In this document: positions 35,857 to 46,200 of the stretch, in pieces
How the letters are laid out: the number at the start of each line of letters is the position of its first letter
Numbering within the stretch: the stretch's first letter is position 1
Source: Actinoplanes sp. NBC_00393
Lineage (GTDB): Bacteria > Actinomycetota > Actinomycetes > Mycobacteriales > Micromonosporaceae
Direction of reading: 5' to 3'
DNA: 64,000 bases
Assembly (NCBI RefSeq): GCF_036053395.1
Contig: NZ_CP107942.1
Span: forward strand, 9,022,001-9,086,000
Notes under the pieces: generated by a model
Database searches by the model: none
Told to the model about the DNA's origin: nothing
Seen by the model: the letters and a program-made list of their open reading frames with translations, nothing else
Position numbers and translations under genes: made by a program

Positions 35857-37776
35857 TCAGGCGTCGGCGGTGGTGCCCACGCCGGCCTCGGAGCCACCGG
35901 CCATCTCAGCAGCACCCTCGCCGGCGGAACGGCTGGTGCGGCGACGACGGCGGCGAGGAGCGTCCTTGTCCGCGGCCGGAGCTGCGTCAGCCGAAGCAGA
36001 AGCCGGAGCGGAAGCAGCCGCCGGAGCGGAAGCAGCCGCCGGAGCGGAAGCAGCCGCCGAAGCGGAGGCCGGAGCAGAGGCAGACGCCGGAGCCTCAGCG
36101 CCCTCGGCTGGCGCCGCACTGGCGGTCCCGTCCGAGAACACCATCGAGGTGGCGGCCGTCCGCCGCCGCCGGGTCCGGGCCCGCGGAGCAGCCGGCTCAT
36201 CCACCGACTCCGCAGGCGCCGCAGGTGCCGAAGACGGCGACGCGGCCGGTGCCGAAGACGGCGAAGTGGCCGGCGCCGAAGACGCATCCGAAGAATGGGA
36301 CTCGGTCGGCGTACCGGAAGGGGCATCGTCCAGACGCCGGCGGCGACGCTGCCGCTTGGGCCGATCGCCGCCCTCGCTCTCGCCCTCGGAAGCGGGTGCG
36401 GACGACGGACCCGAACCCCCACGCCCGCGGCCGCGGGCCGGACGCCCGCCACGGCCAGGCCGGCGCCCGCCGCCCAGGTCCTCCTCGACCTCGGCCGCCA
36501 GGCCGGCACGGCTGCGCTCAGCGGTCGGCAGGGTGCCCGAGATCTCGGTCGGGATGTCCAGGTCGGTGTAGAGCGCGGCGCTCGTGTGGTACGTCTCCGG
36601 CGGCTCCGGCATGCTCAGCCCGAGCGACTTGTCGATGAGGACCCAGCGCGGCATGTCCTCCCAGTCCACGAAGGTGACCGCGACACCGGTCGCACCCGCC
36701 CGGCCGGTCCGGCCGATCCGGTGCGTGTAGGTCTCCGGGTCCTCCGGGCAGTCGTAGTTGATCACGTGGGTGACGCCGGAGACGTCCAGGCCGCGGGCCG
36801 CGACGTCGGTGGCGACCAGCACGTCGATCTTGCCGGTGCGGAACGCCCGCAGAGCCCGCTCGCGGGCGCCCTGGCCCAGGTCACCGTGCACAGCAGCGAC
36901 CGCGAAGCCGCGGAAGTCGAGGTCCTCGGCGACCCGGTCGGCGGCCCGCTTGGTCCGCGTGAAGATCATCGTGAGGCTGCGCTCGCGAGCCTGCAGGATG
37001 CGCGCCACCATCTCCAGCTTGTTCAGCGGGTGGGTGCGGTAGACGACCTGCTTGGTCAGCGGCGAGGCGGCGCTCTCGGTGGTGTGCCCGGCGTGGATCG
37101 TGACCGGGTTGCGCAGGAACCGGCGGGACAGGGCCACGATCGGGTCCGGCATGGTGGCCGAGAAGAGCATGGTCTGGCGCTGCTCGGGGAGCATGGCCAG
37201 GATCTTCTCGACGTCCTCCAGGAAGCCCAGGTCGAGCATCCGGTCGGCCTCGTCGAGGACCAGGGCGCGGATCGAGCCGAGCTTCAGCTGCTTCTGCTTG
37301 GCCAGGTCGAGCAGGCGGCCGGGGGTGCCGACCAGGATCTCGACGCCCTTCTTGAGTGTCTCGACCTGCGGCTCGTACGCCACCCCGCCGTAGATCGGCA
37401 GAACCCGCACGCCGCGGGTGCTGCCGGCGGCGGCGAGGTCGCGGGCCACCTGGAGGCCCAGCTCACGGGTGGGAACGACGATCAGGGCCTGCGGCTGGCC
37501 GTCGGCGCCCTCGGACGGGGCGGTGATCCGCTCCAGCAGGGGCAGGCCGAAGCCCAGGGTCTTGCCGGTGCCGGTGGGCGCCTGGCCGATCAGGTCGGTG
37601 CCCCGCAGGGCGATCGGCAGCGCGTACTCCTGGATGGCGAAGGCGTGGGTGATGCCGGCCTTGGCCAGCGCCTCGACGGTCTCGGCGCGAACGCCCAGAG
37701 CGGCGAAAGTGGGGCTGTCCGGACGGACCGGAGCACGTGTGGTTACGGGTACTAGAGCTTGCTCATTGTCGGTCAT
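35857..37776 (-). CDS. DEAD-box ATP-dependent RNA helicase
   Basis: 639 residues. Full motif set: Q motif region AFAIQEYALP, APTGTGKT, PTRELG, TPGRLLDL, VLDEADRMLDLGF, SATMPD, ATDVAARGLDVSGV and HRIGRTGRAG. After the core (about residue 400) comes a long basic and Ala/Ser/Pro-rich tail with repeats such as SSAPAASP and SASAPAASA and an RRRRRR cluster, probably an RNA-binding disordered tail. Such helicases work in ribosome assembly and cold adaptation. The upstream region is about 200 bp and contains an 8-bp-arm palindrome. The long opposite-strand frame is only a composition effect. Confidence 0.95.
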   Translation of the reverse strand: MTDNEQALVPVTTRAPVRPDSPTFAALGVRAETVEALAKAGITHAFAIQEYALPIALRGTDLIGQAPTGTGKTLGFGLPLLERITAPSEGADGQPQALIVVPTRELGLQVARDLAAAGSTRGVRVLPIYGGVAYEPQVETLKKGVEILVGTPGRLLDLAKQKQLKLGSIRALVLDEADRMLDLGFLEDVEKILAMLPEQRQTMLFSATMPDPIVALSRRFLRNPVTIHAGHTTESAASPLTKQVVYRTHPLNKLEMVARILQARERSLTMIFTRTKRAADRVAEDLDFRGFAVAAVHGDLGQGARERALRAFRTGKIDVLVATDVAARGLDVSGVTHVINYDCPEDPETYTHRIGRTGRAGATGVAVTFVDWEDMPRWVLIDKSLGLSMPEPPETYHTSAALYTDLDIPTEISGTLPTAERSRAGLAAEVEEDLGGGRRPGRGGRPARGRGRGGSGPSSAPASEGESEGGDRPKRQRRRRRLDDAPSGTPTESHSSDASSAPATSPSSAPAASPSSAPAAPAESVDEPAAPRARTRRRRTAATSMVFSDGTASAAPAEGAEAPASASAPASASAAASAPAAASAPAAASAPASASADAAPAADKDAPRRRRRRTSRSAGEGAAEMAGGSEAGVGTTADA

Positions 37777-37946
37777 GAAGTTTTACGGGTGCCCTCTCGT
37801 GGTGCGCCCGTCGTGTCCTGGGCGCGGTCTCGTATGGGCGCGGGCCACACGCCGAGACAGGCGGGCCGCACGCGCAGTCGCCGGGCGGAAGAGTCGAGCT
37901 CGGAACCCCTCGACAAATCAACGCCGGCGGCGACAACGACGAGTCT

Positions 37947-37964
37947 ACCCGACGAACGTCGGGT
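37947..37964. promoter_or_regulatory. Palindrome upstream of the DEAD-box helicase gene
   Basis: ACCCGACG, two bases, CGTCGGGT: a perfect 8-bp-arm palindrome 171 bp before the helicase start. It could be an operator or a hairpin in a long 5' leader. Confidence 0.35.
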
Positions 37965-37983
37965 GCACCGGAGAGCAAATTTA

Positions 37984-38017
37984 CGGGAGGGAACCCTGTG
38001 ACCAGGGAACCCTCCCG
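37984..38017 (-). terminator. Hairpin terminator of the DUF3107 gene
   Basis: 15-base arms (37984-37998 and 38003-38017) with a two-base internal mismatch and a 4-base loop; read on the minus strand it is followed by TAAATTTG. It lies 6 bases after the DUF3107 stop. Confidence 0.75.
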
Positions 38018-38022
38018 GTACT

Positions 38023-38247
38023 TCAGCGAGTGGTGAAGCCGAACGGGCGGTGCGACGCCTCGGCGATCTCCACGTAGGCCACCTTGGCGATCGGAATGAT
38101 CACCTTGCGGCCCTTCTCGTCCGTGAGCGAGAGGACGCTGTCCTTGGCCATCGCCTCGGTCACCGCCTGCTCGACCTCCGCCGGGGTCTGTGCGCTCTCG
38201 AGCACCAGCTCACGCGGCGAATGTTGCACGCCGATCTTGACCTCCAC
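38023..38247 (-). CDS. DUF3107-family small protein
   Basis: 74 residues, MEVKIGVQHSPREL at the start and KVIIPIAKVAYVEI near the end, the pattern of DUF3107, which is found next to TetR and helicase genes across actinobacteria. The function is unknown. GTG at 38247 has GAGGAGG 5 bases upstream. It is on the same strand as the TetR gene, 37 bp after it, so the two may be co-transcribed. Confidence 0.88.
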   Translation of the reverse strand: MEVKIGVQHSPRELVLESAQTPAEVEQAVTEAMAKDSVLSLTDEKGRKVIIPIAKVAYVEIAEASHRPFGFTTR

Positions 38248-38284
38248 GGAGCCCTCCTCTGTAAACCGTCTACCGCAGGAAACG

Positions 38285-38944
38285 CTACCCGATTTCCGGC
38301 GGCGTACCGGCTGTTGAACCGCCCTGCAGCGGGAAGCTGGCGATCCCGCGCCAGATCAGTGCAGCTACGAGCGATTCGGCTTCAGCTTTGGGCGTACGCC
38401 GCCCGTTCGCCAGCCAGAACTGTGCGGCCTGGCCGGCTGCCCCGGCGAGGCCGGAGGCGAGCAGCTCGGCCTGATCCGGCCGCAGGCCGGTGTCCGAGAT
38501 GATGGTGTCGGTCACAGCAGCGATGCAGCCCTGCTCGACGCGCTCGACCCGCTGGCGCACCTGCGGGTCGTTGCGCAGGTCCGACTCGAAGACCAGCCGG
38601 AACGCTTCGCTCTCGTGATCCATGAAGTCGAAGTACGCGCGAACCGCGCCCTTCACACGCTCCTTGTTGTCGGGGGTCGCCAACATGGCCCCGCGCACCT
38701 TGGCGATTATCGCGTCACAGTGCGTGTCGAGCAGGGCCAGGTAAAGCTCCAGCTTGCCGGGGAAGTGCTGGTAGAGAACGGGCTTCGAGACCCCGGCCCG
38801 CTCCGCGATGTCATCCATCGCGGCGGCGTGATAGCCGTGCGCGACGAAGATCTGCTGCGCGGCGGCCAGCAGCTGCTTGCGGCGCGCGGAACGTGGCAGG
38901 CGGGTGGGCCGTGCGGTCTGTGCCCCGCCGGACGCAGCGGTCAT
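38285..38944 (-). CDS. TetR-family transcriptional regulator
   Basis: 219 residues. N-terminal helix-turn-helix: RRKQLLAAAQQIFVAHGYH, MDDIAERAGVSKPVLYQHF, the full TetR signature. The C-terminal ligand domain has no recognisable subgroup. ATG at 38944 has GGAGG 9 bases upstream; the frame continues further 5' without support. It is divergent from the Pro-rich protein gene at 39102, with 157 bp between them, so that gene may be a target. Confidence 0.92.
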   Translation of the reverse strand: MTAASGGAQTARPTRLPRSARRKQLLAAAQQIFVAHGYHAAAMDDIAERAGVSKPVLYQHFPGKLELYLALLDTHCDAIIAKVRGAMLATPDNKERVKGAVRAYFDFMDHESEAFRLVFESDLRNDPQVRQRVERVEQGCIAAVTDTIISDTGLRPDQAELLASGLAGAAGQAAQFWLANGRRTPKAEAESLVAALIWRGIASFPLQGGSTAGTPPEIG

Positions 38945-39101
38945 TTCTGTGAACCTCCAGGGGGTCGGTCCCCGCAGTTTGGCGTCGCGGATTGCCCGGA
39001 TCGGCGCATGTCGCGGTCGTGCAGTCAATTGTCGCGACGCTGCAACTTATCGCCACTGCAACCACACGGTAGCCTCAGCGGGGGCGAGCGAGGAGCACGC
39101 G

Positions 39102-41099
39102 GTGGATGAATCAGGGCATTCCGGAGACACCGGAGCCGCAGCGAGTGGCAACGGCGCCGACTCGCGGGACCGCACACGGATGAACGGGTGGTTGAACGGA
39201 GAAAGTCCGTGGGTGAACCCGAGTGTGGCATCAGAGCAGGGAACGGACATTCCGCCGTGGCGGCGTCCGGCTGACGGCGGCTCCTTCGGCCGGCGGCAGT
39301 TCCCGGCCGAGCGGCCCTTCGGCACCGCTCCCTCCTCCGGCGTGCCGGTGTCGCCCCCGGCCCCGCCGGGGTACCTGGAAAATTCCGAGATTCCCTCTTC
39401 CGGGAACATCGAGCCCGGAAGGGGCGGAACCATCGAGGCCGGAAACGTCGAGCCGCCCGCTCCCTGGACCGGTGAGCGCAGCCGCCTCGCCGACATCCTC
39501 GGCCACCGGCGTTCACCCGGCCCCGGCCCGGCGCCCCACAGCCCCGCGCCGAGCAGTGCCCCGCCGTATCCGTACGAGGGGGACCTCGACGACTCGTACC
39601 GGGACGGGCCACCCCCGGTCACCCAGCGTGCCGCGGTGCCGATGACCCGGCCCGGCCCGGCCGCCCGGCCGGAGTGGGCGCCGGAGAGCACCCGGACGCA
39701 ACCGGCCGCCGAGCCGATCCGGTCCCGGCATGCGCTGGTCACCGACACGCTGGCGCAGGGCCTCCCGCAGGTGGAGACCGCCCCGCCGGGGGACAAGCGA
39801 ATGGCGGACAACGCTGCCACGGTGGCTCGCCCGTCGTACGATTCGTCCAGCTTTACCGCCCCCTATGCCTCGCCCGTCACGTACCCCGGCCGTGCCGAAC
39901 CCGACGCTGCCGGCGAGAACAAAGGGGCGCTCCCGCAGCGCGTGCCGGCCCAGCCGGACGTGCCCCGAGTTCCGGAGCCGCCCTCCGTGGAGCCATCGGC
40001 CGAGGCGCCTGCCCTGGCGCGCATCGCGACGCACCTGCGCCGCGGTGACGTGCTGCCGGCGCAGGAGCGCCAGGAAGGCTTCGACGTTCAGGACATCCTG
40101 GCCGCCGTGCGCGAGGTCGACGGCGTCCGGGACGCGTCGCTGCGGGCCACCCCGGCCGGCGCGCACAGCCTCCGTTTGGACCTGGCCGACGGCGCCGACC
40201 CGGCCGAGGTGAGCCGCCAGGTGGCCCGGCTGCTCCAGGACCGGATGGGTCTGGACGCGGCGATGCCCGGGGACAGCAGCCCGGCGGCCCCGCCGTTCGT
40301 GCCCGGTCAGGTGACCCGCCCGGGCCGCGCCGCCGTGCCTGCCGCTCCGGTCTCCGGCGCGCTCGCACCGCCGGCGCCGGTCTCGGCCGCGCCCGCCCCC
40401 GTGTCCGCGGCTCCGGCTACTGCCCCGGTCTCCGCCGTTCCGCTTGCTCCGCCCGCCCCGCTCGCTCCGGCCGCCTCGCTTGCTCCGGCCGTTCTGCCTG
40501 CTCCGGCCGTTCTGCCGGCGGAGCACCCCAGGCCGGCGGAGCGCCCCGGGCCGGCGGAGCAAGCCGAGCAGAAAGAGCGAAAAGAGCGAGAGGACCCGAA
40601 ACCGCAGCCGCGCGAGAACCGGGTCTCGGCCGCCGCGCTGGTGCCGCACGACGCGAGCCGCCCACGCCCGCTGGACCCGGGCGACAACCCCGGCCCCCGC
40701 GTGGTGATCGAGAACGTGCACGTCAACACCTTCGGCGCGGACGCCACCGTGGAGGTGCGGCTGCGCGCCGGTACGCGTGCCGCTTCCGGCGTGGCCACCG
40801 GCCCGGCAGTCGACGGCTACCTGCTGCGGCTCTGCGCCACCGCCACCGCCGGCGCGATCGACGAGCTGCTCTCCGCCTCGCAGCACGAGCAGGGCCCGGC
40901 CCGCTGCTTCGTCGAGCACGCCGCAGCCGTCTCGTTCGGCCAGATGCAGGTCGCGGTCGTGGTGCTGCTGCTCTCCTGCGGCGGCGGCTGGGTCGAGCAG
41001 CTCGCCGGCTCGGCCGTGGTCACCGGCGACGACCGGCACGCCATGGTCCGCGCCACACTCGCGGCGGTCAACCGGCGCGTTGAGGCACTCTTGGCTTGA
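39102..41099 (+). CDS. Large Pro/Ala-rich protein with conserved C-terminal domain, unknown
   Basis: 665 residues. Residues 1-300 are acidic to neutral, rich in Pro, Gly and Ser, likely disordered (PPWRRPADGG, PPAPPGYLENS). A small folded segment follows (about 305-390: FDVQDILAAVREVDGVRDAS, DLADGADPAEVSRQVARLLQD), then a Pro/Ala/Val repeat region (APVSAAPAP type) with an acidic/basic stretch, and a conserved-looking C-terminal domain (about 530-665, IENVHVNTFGADATVEVRL, ending in a helix). No family is recognised and no TM or signal peptide is seen. GTG at 39102 has GAGGAG 6 bases upstream. It is coupled to the alpha/beta hydrolase gene (TGATG junction). Confidence 0.75.
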   Translation: MDESGHSGDTGAAASGNGADSRDRTRMNGWLNGESPWVNPSVASEQGTDIPPWRRPADGGSFGRRQFPAERPFGTAPSSGVPVSPPAPPGYLENSEIPSSGNIEPGRGGTIEAGNVEPPAPWTGERSRLADILGHRRSPGPGPAPHSPAPSSAPPYPYEGDLDDSYRDGPPPVTQRAAVPMTRPGPAARPEWAPESTRTQPAAEPIRSRHALVTDTLAQGLPQVETAPPGDKRMADNAATVARPSYDSSSFTAPYASPVTYPGRAEPDAAGENKGALPQRVPAQPDVPRVPEPPSVEPSAEAPALARIATHLRRGDVLPAQERQEGFDVQDILAAVREVDGVRDASLRATPAGAHSLRLDLADGADPAEVSRQVARLLQDRMGLDAAMPGDSSPAAPPFVPGQVTRPGRAAVPAAPVSGALAPPAPVSAAPAPVSAAPATAPVSAVPLAPPAPLAPAASLAPAVLPAPAVLPAEHPRPAERPGPAEQAEQKERKEREDPKPQPRENRVSAAALVPHDASRPRPLDPGDNPGPRVVIENVHVNTFGADATVEVRLRAGTRAASGVATGPAVDGYLLRLCATATAGAIDELLSASQHEQGPARCFVEHAAAVSFGQMQVAVVVLLLSCGGGWVEQLAGSAVVTGDDRHAMVRATLAAVNRRVEALLA

Positions 41100-42061
41100 T
41101 GAAAGGCGCTGTTCTTGCCGGCGACGACTCGCTGGTGCCGGAAGGTGATATCCCGCCGCCCTGGCCCGCCCGACGGGTCACGGTCGGCGGGTCGATGCTG
41201 CACGTCCGCGAGACCCCGAGCCTGAGCAGCGCCGCCGAACCCGCGGTCTACGTGCACGGACTCGGCGGCTCCTCGCAGAACTTCACCGATCTGGCCGGCC
41301 TGCTCGCCGGCCGTTTCGAGGCGCAGGCGCTGGACCTGCCCGGCTTCGGCTACAGCGACGCGATCCCGAGGTATTCGATCCCGGCCTTCGCGGCCACTGT
41401 CATCGACTACCTGGAGCACTCCGGCCGCGGCCCGGTCCACCTGATCGGCAACTCGCTCGGCGGTTCCATCTCGGTGCGGGTCGCCGCGCTGCGTCCCGAC
41501 CTGGTCCGCACCCTGACGCTGATCTCGCCGGCCATGCCGTTCCTCAATCCGCGCCGCACCGCGCAGGGCCCGGTTCTGCCACTGCTCGCGTTGCCCCGCG
41601 CGGAACGCCTGGTCGCCTGGGCACTCACCCGGGTGACCGCCGAGCAGATGGCCGAGCAGGTGCTGGCCGCCTGCTTCGGCGACACCACCAAGGTGCATCC
41701 GCAGCGCCGCGCCGAGGCGATGGAGGAGATCCAGCTCCGCTACACGGTCGCCCACTACCCGAAGGCGTACCTCGGCACGCTTCGCGGCCTCGTCGCCAGC
41801 TTCCTGCGGGCCTACCTGCCCGGCGCGGATTCGCAGTGGCGGCTCGCCGCCCGCATCCAGGCCCCCACGCTGGTCATCGGGGGCCTCAACGACCGCCTGG
41901 TCGACCCCCGCGTGCCGACCCAGGTCGCCCGCACCATCCCGGACAGCCGCCTGCTGGTCCTGCCCGGCGTCGGTCACGTCGCGCAGATGGAGGTGCCCCG
42001 GCTGGTCGCGCGGGCCATCGTCGGTCTCCTTGATGAAGAAAACCCTCATCAGTACGCGTGA
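41099..42061 (+). CDS. Alpha/beta hydrolase
   Basis: 320 residues. HGLGGSSQNF (oxyanion region), GNSLGG (nucleophile Ser), GGLNDRLVD (acid Asp) and GVGHVAQME (catalytic His) give a complete triad. It resembles monoacylglycerol lipase or proline iminopeptidase-like hydrolases with a helical lid (about 155-215). The substrate is unknown. ATG at 41099 overlaps the stop of the preceding gene by one base, so it is probably co-translated with the Pro-rich protein, and the pair may act together. Confidence 0.9.
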   Translation: MKGAVLAGDDSLVPEGDIPPPWPARRVTVGGSMLHVRETPSLSSAAEPAVYVHGLGGSSQNFTDLAGLLAGRFEAQALDLPGFGYSDAIPRYSIPAFAATVIDYLEHSGRGPVHLIGNSLGGSISVRVAALRPDLVRTLTLISPAMPFLNPRRTAQGPVLPLLALPRAERLVAWALTRVTAEQMAEQVLAACFGDTTKVHPQRRAEAMEEIQLRYTVAHYPKAYLGTLRGLVASFLRAYLPGADSQWRLAARIQAPTLVIGGLNDRLVDPRVPTQVARTIPDSRLLVLPGVGHVAQMEVPRLVARAIVGLLDEENPHQYA

Positions 42062-42205
42062 CGAAAAGTTCCCGCTCTACCGCGCGAGCCGGGTGCCTGG
42101 TCACGGCCACAACGCGGGCGCCGGGCTTAAGCAGCGGGGCACGCTTTCCACCATGGTGTGCCGTGAAGCACAAGATCCGTACGGGCTGGGCGTGTTCGCC
42201 GGGAT

Positions 42206-43162
42206 ATGCCACCCTCAGAACCGATGATCTCTCGCGCGCCCGTGCCCGTACCGGAACCCGCCTCGCGGGGTGACCGGTGGCGCCAGGCATGGCTGGTCGC
42301 GCTCGCGGTTGCGCTGGTCCTGCTCGTCTTCCTCGCCGGGCAGCAGTTCACCGCCGCCGCGCCGCCCGGCCGCCCCGCGGCAGCCGCCTCCGTCTCCGGA
42401 CCCTCGCCGTCCTCCTCCGGACCCTCGCCCTCCGCCTCTGCCGGTCCGTCTGCTCCGGCCGCGGCGCCGAGCTTCCCGGTGCTCGAATCCGGTCCGGCCT
42501 CGGCGTCACCGTCGCCCTCGCCGGTGTCCGCCGACCCGTTCCCGAAGGCCGGTCTGCTGCAGCTCCCCGGTCGAGTGCCCACCCACGGTTCCGGCCGGTT
42601 CCAGTACGCGACCACGCGCGGCCCGGTGGCCGGCGCCAAGGGACCGTTGCGCCGATATCGGGTCGCCGTCGAGGCCGGCAGCAACGAGGACGTCAACGCG
42701 TTTGCTGCGCAGGTCCGGGCGATCCTCGGCGACAAGCGGAGCTGGACCGGTGGCGGACGGCTGCGTCTCCAGCCCGTCGGTGGTGCCGACCCGGCCGACT
42801 TCACGGTCTACCTGGCCACCCGGGACACCGCCGGGCAGATGTGTGCCCGGGGTGGCACGAACATCCGGATCGGCGGGGTGCCGTTCACCTCGTGCCGTAC
42901 CTCCGGCAAAGCCATCATCAACCTGGACCGCTGGCGCGGCTCAGCCCGTCCCTACCTGCAGGCGCGGGTCGACCTCGCCTCCTACCGCAGGTACGTGGTC
43001 AACCACGAGGTCGGGCACGAGCTCGGACACCGGCACCAGGGCTGCCCGAAAGCGGGCGGTCCGGCCCCCGTGATGGTGCAGCAGACGATCACGTTGCGCG
43101 GCTGCAAGCCGTACGTCTGGCCCCGCCGCAACGACCGCGACTTCTCGGGTCCGGGGCTCTGA
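42206..43162 (+). CDS. Membrane-anchored DUF3152 metzincin-like protein (short paralogue)
   Basis: 318 residues. N-terminal TM anchor (about 27-50), a Pro/Ser/Ala linker (50-115), then a DUF3152 domain (about 120-318). It contains HEVGHELGHRH, which fits the metzincin zinc motif HExxHxxGxxH, and a later APVMVQQT that could be a Met-turn. Two Cys pairs (CARGG...CRT and CPKAG...CKPY) may form disulfides outside the cell. By motif it should be an extracellular zinc protease, though DUF3152 has no published activity that I know. It lies 79 bp before its larger paralogue on the same strand. No ribosome site is seen before the ATG. Confidence 0.85.
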   Translation: MPPSEPMISRAPVPVPEPASRGDRWRQAWLVALAVALVLLVFLAGQQFTAAAPPGRPAAAASVSGPSPSSSGPSPSASAGPSAPAAAPSFPVLESGPASASPSPSPVSADPFPKAGLLQLPGRVPTHGSGRFQYATTRGPVAGAKGPLRRYRVAVEAGSNEDVNAFAAQVRAILGDKRSWTGGGRLRLQPVGGADPADFTVYLATRDTAGQMCARGGTNIRIGGVPFTSCRTSGKAIINLDRWRGSARPYLQARVDLASYRRYVVNHEVGHELGHRHQGCPKAGGPAPVMVQQTITLRGCKPYVWPRRNDRDFSGPGL

Positions 43163-43241
43163 CCTCGGGTTCCGGTTGATCCGATACGGAAATCCGAAAC
43201 TCCTGTGACAAGCGATAAGTCGTGGCAGGCTTGCCCTTGCT

Positions 43242-46200
43242 ATGGCAAACGCGACAAATGGTCCCGCTGATCCGGGCGTCTCGGGCGCTGACCGGCGCCC
43301 CGCCGCCTCCGAAGCCGTGCCCACCGGCGAGGCGCAGCCGCCCTCCAGGACACTCCCGGCGACCGCGACGAAGTCGATGATCACCGTGCCCACGGAACCG
43401 GCGCGCAAGCAGACCCGCGCGCCGCGGGCCACCGAGCCCGACGAGCCACCCACCAGCGCGCCCCCTCGCAGGGCGACCTCCGGCAAGGCCCCCGCGGTGA
43501 AGTCCACCTCGAGCCGCACACCCACCGCCAAGCCGGCCGCCCGCAAGACCGCCACCGCCACCCCACCCGAGCCACCCGAAGCCACCCCGGCCAAGCCCAC
43601 TTCGCGCCGCCGCACCAGTACCCCAGCGGCCTCGGAGCCACCGGCCGCCACAGCCCCTTCCGCAACCCCCACCCGATCACGGCGGCGCACCACCTCGGCC
43701 GAAGCAGACATCCAGCCCGCCACCGAACCGGCCCGCCGCACCAAACGAGCCCCGGCCGTGGAGAACACCGAAGAGCCTCCACCCGCAACGCGCCCCACCC
43801 GCAGACGGACCGCGGCCGCACCGGACCTCACAAGCCCGGACGAGCAGCCAGCCGCCCCACGGGCTACCCGCCGGAGCGCCGCGGCGCAGCCTGCTGATGG
43901 GTCGGCGGCTGCTGCGCGGGCCTCGCGCCGCAGCGCGGTAGCGCAGCCTGCTGATGAGTCGGCGGGTACCGCTCGGGTCACGCGTCGCAGTTCGGGGGCG
44001 CAGCCTGCTGATGAACCGGCGGCTGCCCGGGCCGCTCGTCGTAGCGCAGCCGGGCCGTCTGAGGAGGGTGCGGGCCGGCCACGGGCAGCGAAGCGCGGAG
44101 CCGAACCGGGCCCGGACGACTCCCCGTCGGGTCAGGGAGATGACCTGGTCGAGGGTGAGGTGCAGCCACGCAAGCGGCGGGCCGCAGCCTCACCGACTAC
44201 CGCCACGCGGGCAACGGCGACGCCGGCTACCGCCACGCGGGCAACGGCGACGCCGGCTACCGCCACGCGGGCAACGGCGACACCGGCTACCGCCACGCGG
44301 GCAACGGCGACGCCGGCTACCGCCACGCGGGCAACGGCGACGCCGGCTACCGCCTCGCCGGCAACGACGACGCCGGCTACCGCCTCGCCGGCCATGGCCG
44401 ACGCCGGTTCGGAAGCCGCTGCCGACCGGCCGCCCGCTGAGTTGACCCGCGGCATTGTGGAACTGGCCGCGGAACGGCTGGCTGCCTCGACTGCAGCAGC
44501 CCAAGCGCCTGAGCCACCCGCCGACGCGGCGGACGCGGAAGCCGGAGCCGGACCGCGCTCCGGATCCAGCCCTGCCGCCGGGCGTCCCGGTTCGTCCGTG
44601 GTCCGGCGTGGAAGCCGTTCCGGCGGTGCGGCTGTCGGCAGCCGGGCGCAGGGTTCCGCCGGCACCCGACCCGGCATCAGTGCCCGTCCGGCACTCAACT
44701 CGCGGCCCTCTGCCGGGCCACCCGAGGCGATGCGGCCGTATGCCCCGACGCGACCGCAGAACGCGCTGCCCTCGGCCGGCACAGCGGCGGCGGACGGCAT
44801 GATCGGCCCCGGTGTGGCTGGGCCTGGCGGCGTGGCTGGCCCTGGCAGCGTGGCTGGCCCTGGCGGCGTGGCTGGGCCTGGCGGCGTGGCTGGGGCCGGC
44901 GCTGGCGGGATGGCTGGGGCTGGCAGCAGTGGGTACCCCGAGCCGTTCGGCTGGGCTACCCACCCTGAGGACCCCGCCCACCCGGACCGCACGGCCGATG
45001 ACGAGGCGTCGGCCGGATATGTCCGCAATGCGAATCGGCCCGCCGTGGGGCTTCCGGAGAGCGTCCGGCTGCCTGCCGAGCTTCCGGACAACCTCTGGCC
45101 GCCGCATGCCCTGCTGGAGCGGAACGCCACCGAGAACATCTACGTCCCGGTCCCGGTCGAGGTGACCGAGCGCCCGCCCGCCGAGGCGGTGACCGAGGAA
45201 CTGCCCGAGGCCAGGCTCTACGTGCCACCGCCCCCGGAAGAGCGGCAGGCAAGAGCGCTGCATGGGGGAGAAGGCCACGCGGGACCGCTGCACGCCCGAG
45301 AACTGCAGGCCAGCGAGCTTCAGGCCGAAGAACTGAAGGCCGAAGAACTGCAAGCAGATGAACTGCAAGCGGACGACCTGCATGCCGGACAGCGACATGC
45401 GGAGGGCCGGCACACGGAAGACCGGCATGTAAAGGACCGGCACGCGGAGGAACGGCGCGCGGAAGAGCAGCGCGCCGACCAGAGGCACGACGTCCGCCGA
45501 GGCGCTGACGGCGAGCACGACGACGACCGTGAGCCGGCGTTCCTGCCGATGGTGCTGGGCCACGGCGAAGACGACCCAGAGGACTACGTCCCGGCGCATT
45601 CGCGCGGCTCCGGCGCCCGGCACGCCGCGTCAGGGACGAGCAAGCGGACGATCCGGCGTCGACGTCGGGCGGTGCTTCTCGCGTACCTCATGGTGGTCGC
45701 CGCGGTCTTGATCATCGGACATCAGATGCGCAGCGAAGAGCAACCCATCGCACCTGGTCGGGAGGCCGCGCAACGCGCGGCCGAACCGGTGGGCCCGGCC
45801 CCGGCGGACGTTCCGGTGGCAACGCCGCAGGCCCAGGCTGCGGAGACGCAGGCGGCCGAGGTGGGCAAGGCAGGCGAGTTCCGGTACGCCAAGACCCGCG
45901 GCCCGATGCTCGGAACCGACGGCGACCTGCACCGTTTCGAGGTTGCGGTGGAGGATTCGGTCGAGGGCACCAAAGCGGCCGAGTTCGCCGAGGAGATCGA
46001 CCGCACGCTGGGTGACGAACGCAGCTGGATCCATGACGGCCAGTTACGGCTGCGACGGGTCACGCAGGAGTCCGGAAAGGCCGACTTCACCATCTACCTG
46101 GCCTCCGCCCGCACCTCGGAGCAGATGTGCGCGACCGGCGGCCTGCAGACCGCGGGCTTCACCTCGTGCCGGGTCCCCGGCAAGGTGATCATCAACGCCG

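Noticed and set aside
35836..37755. 639-residue plus-strand frame opposite the DEAD-box helicase gene
   Set aside because: It mirrors the helicase gene; its composition (Arg, Gly, His rich) and lack of motifs fit a GC-driven antisense shadow.
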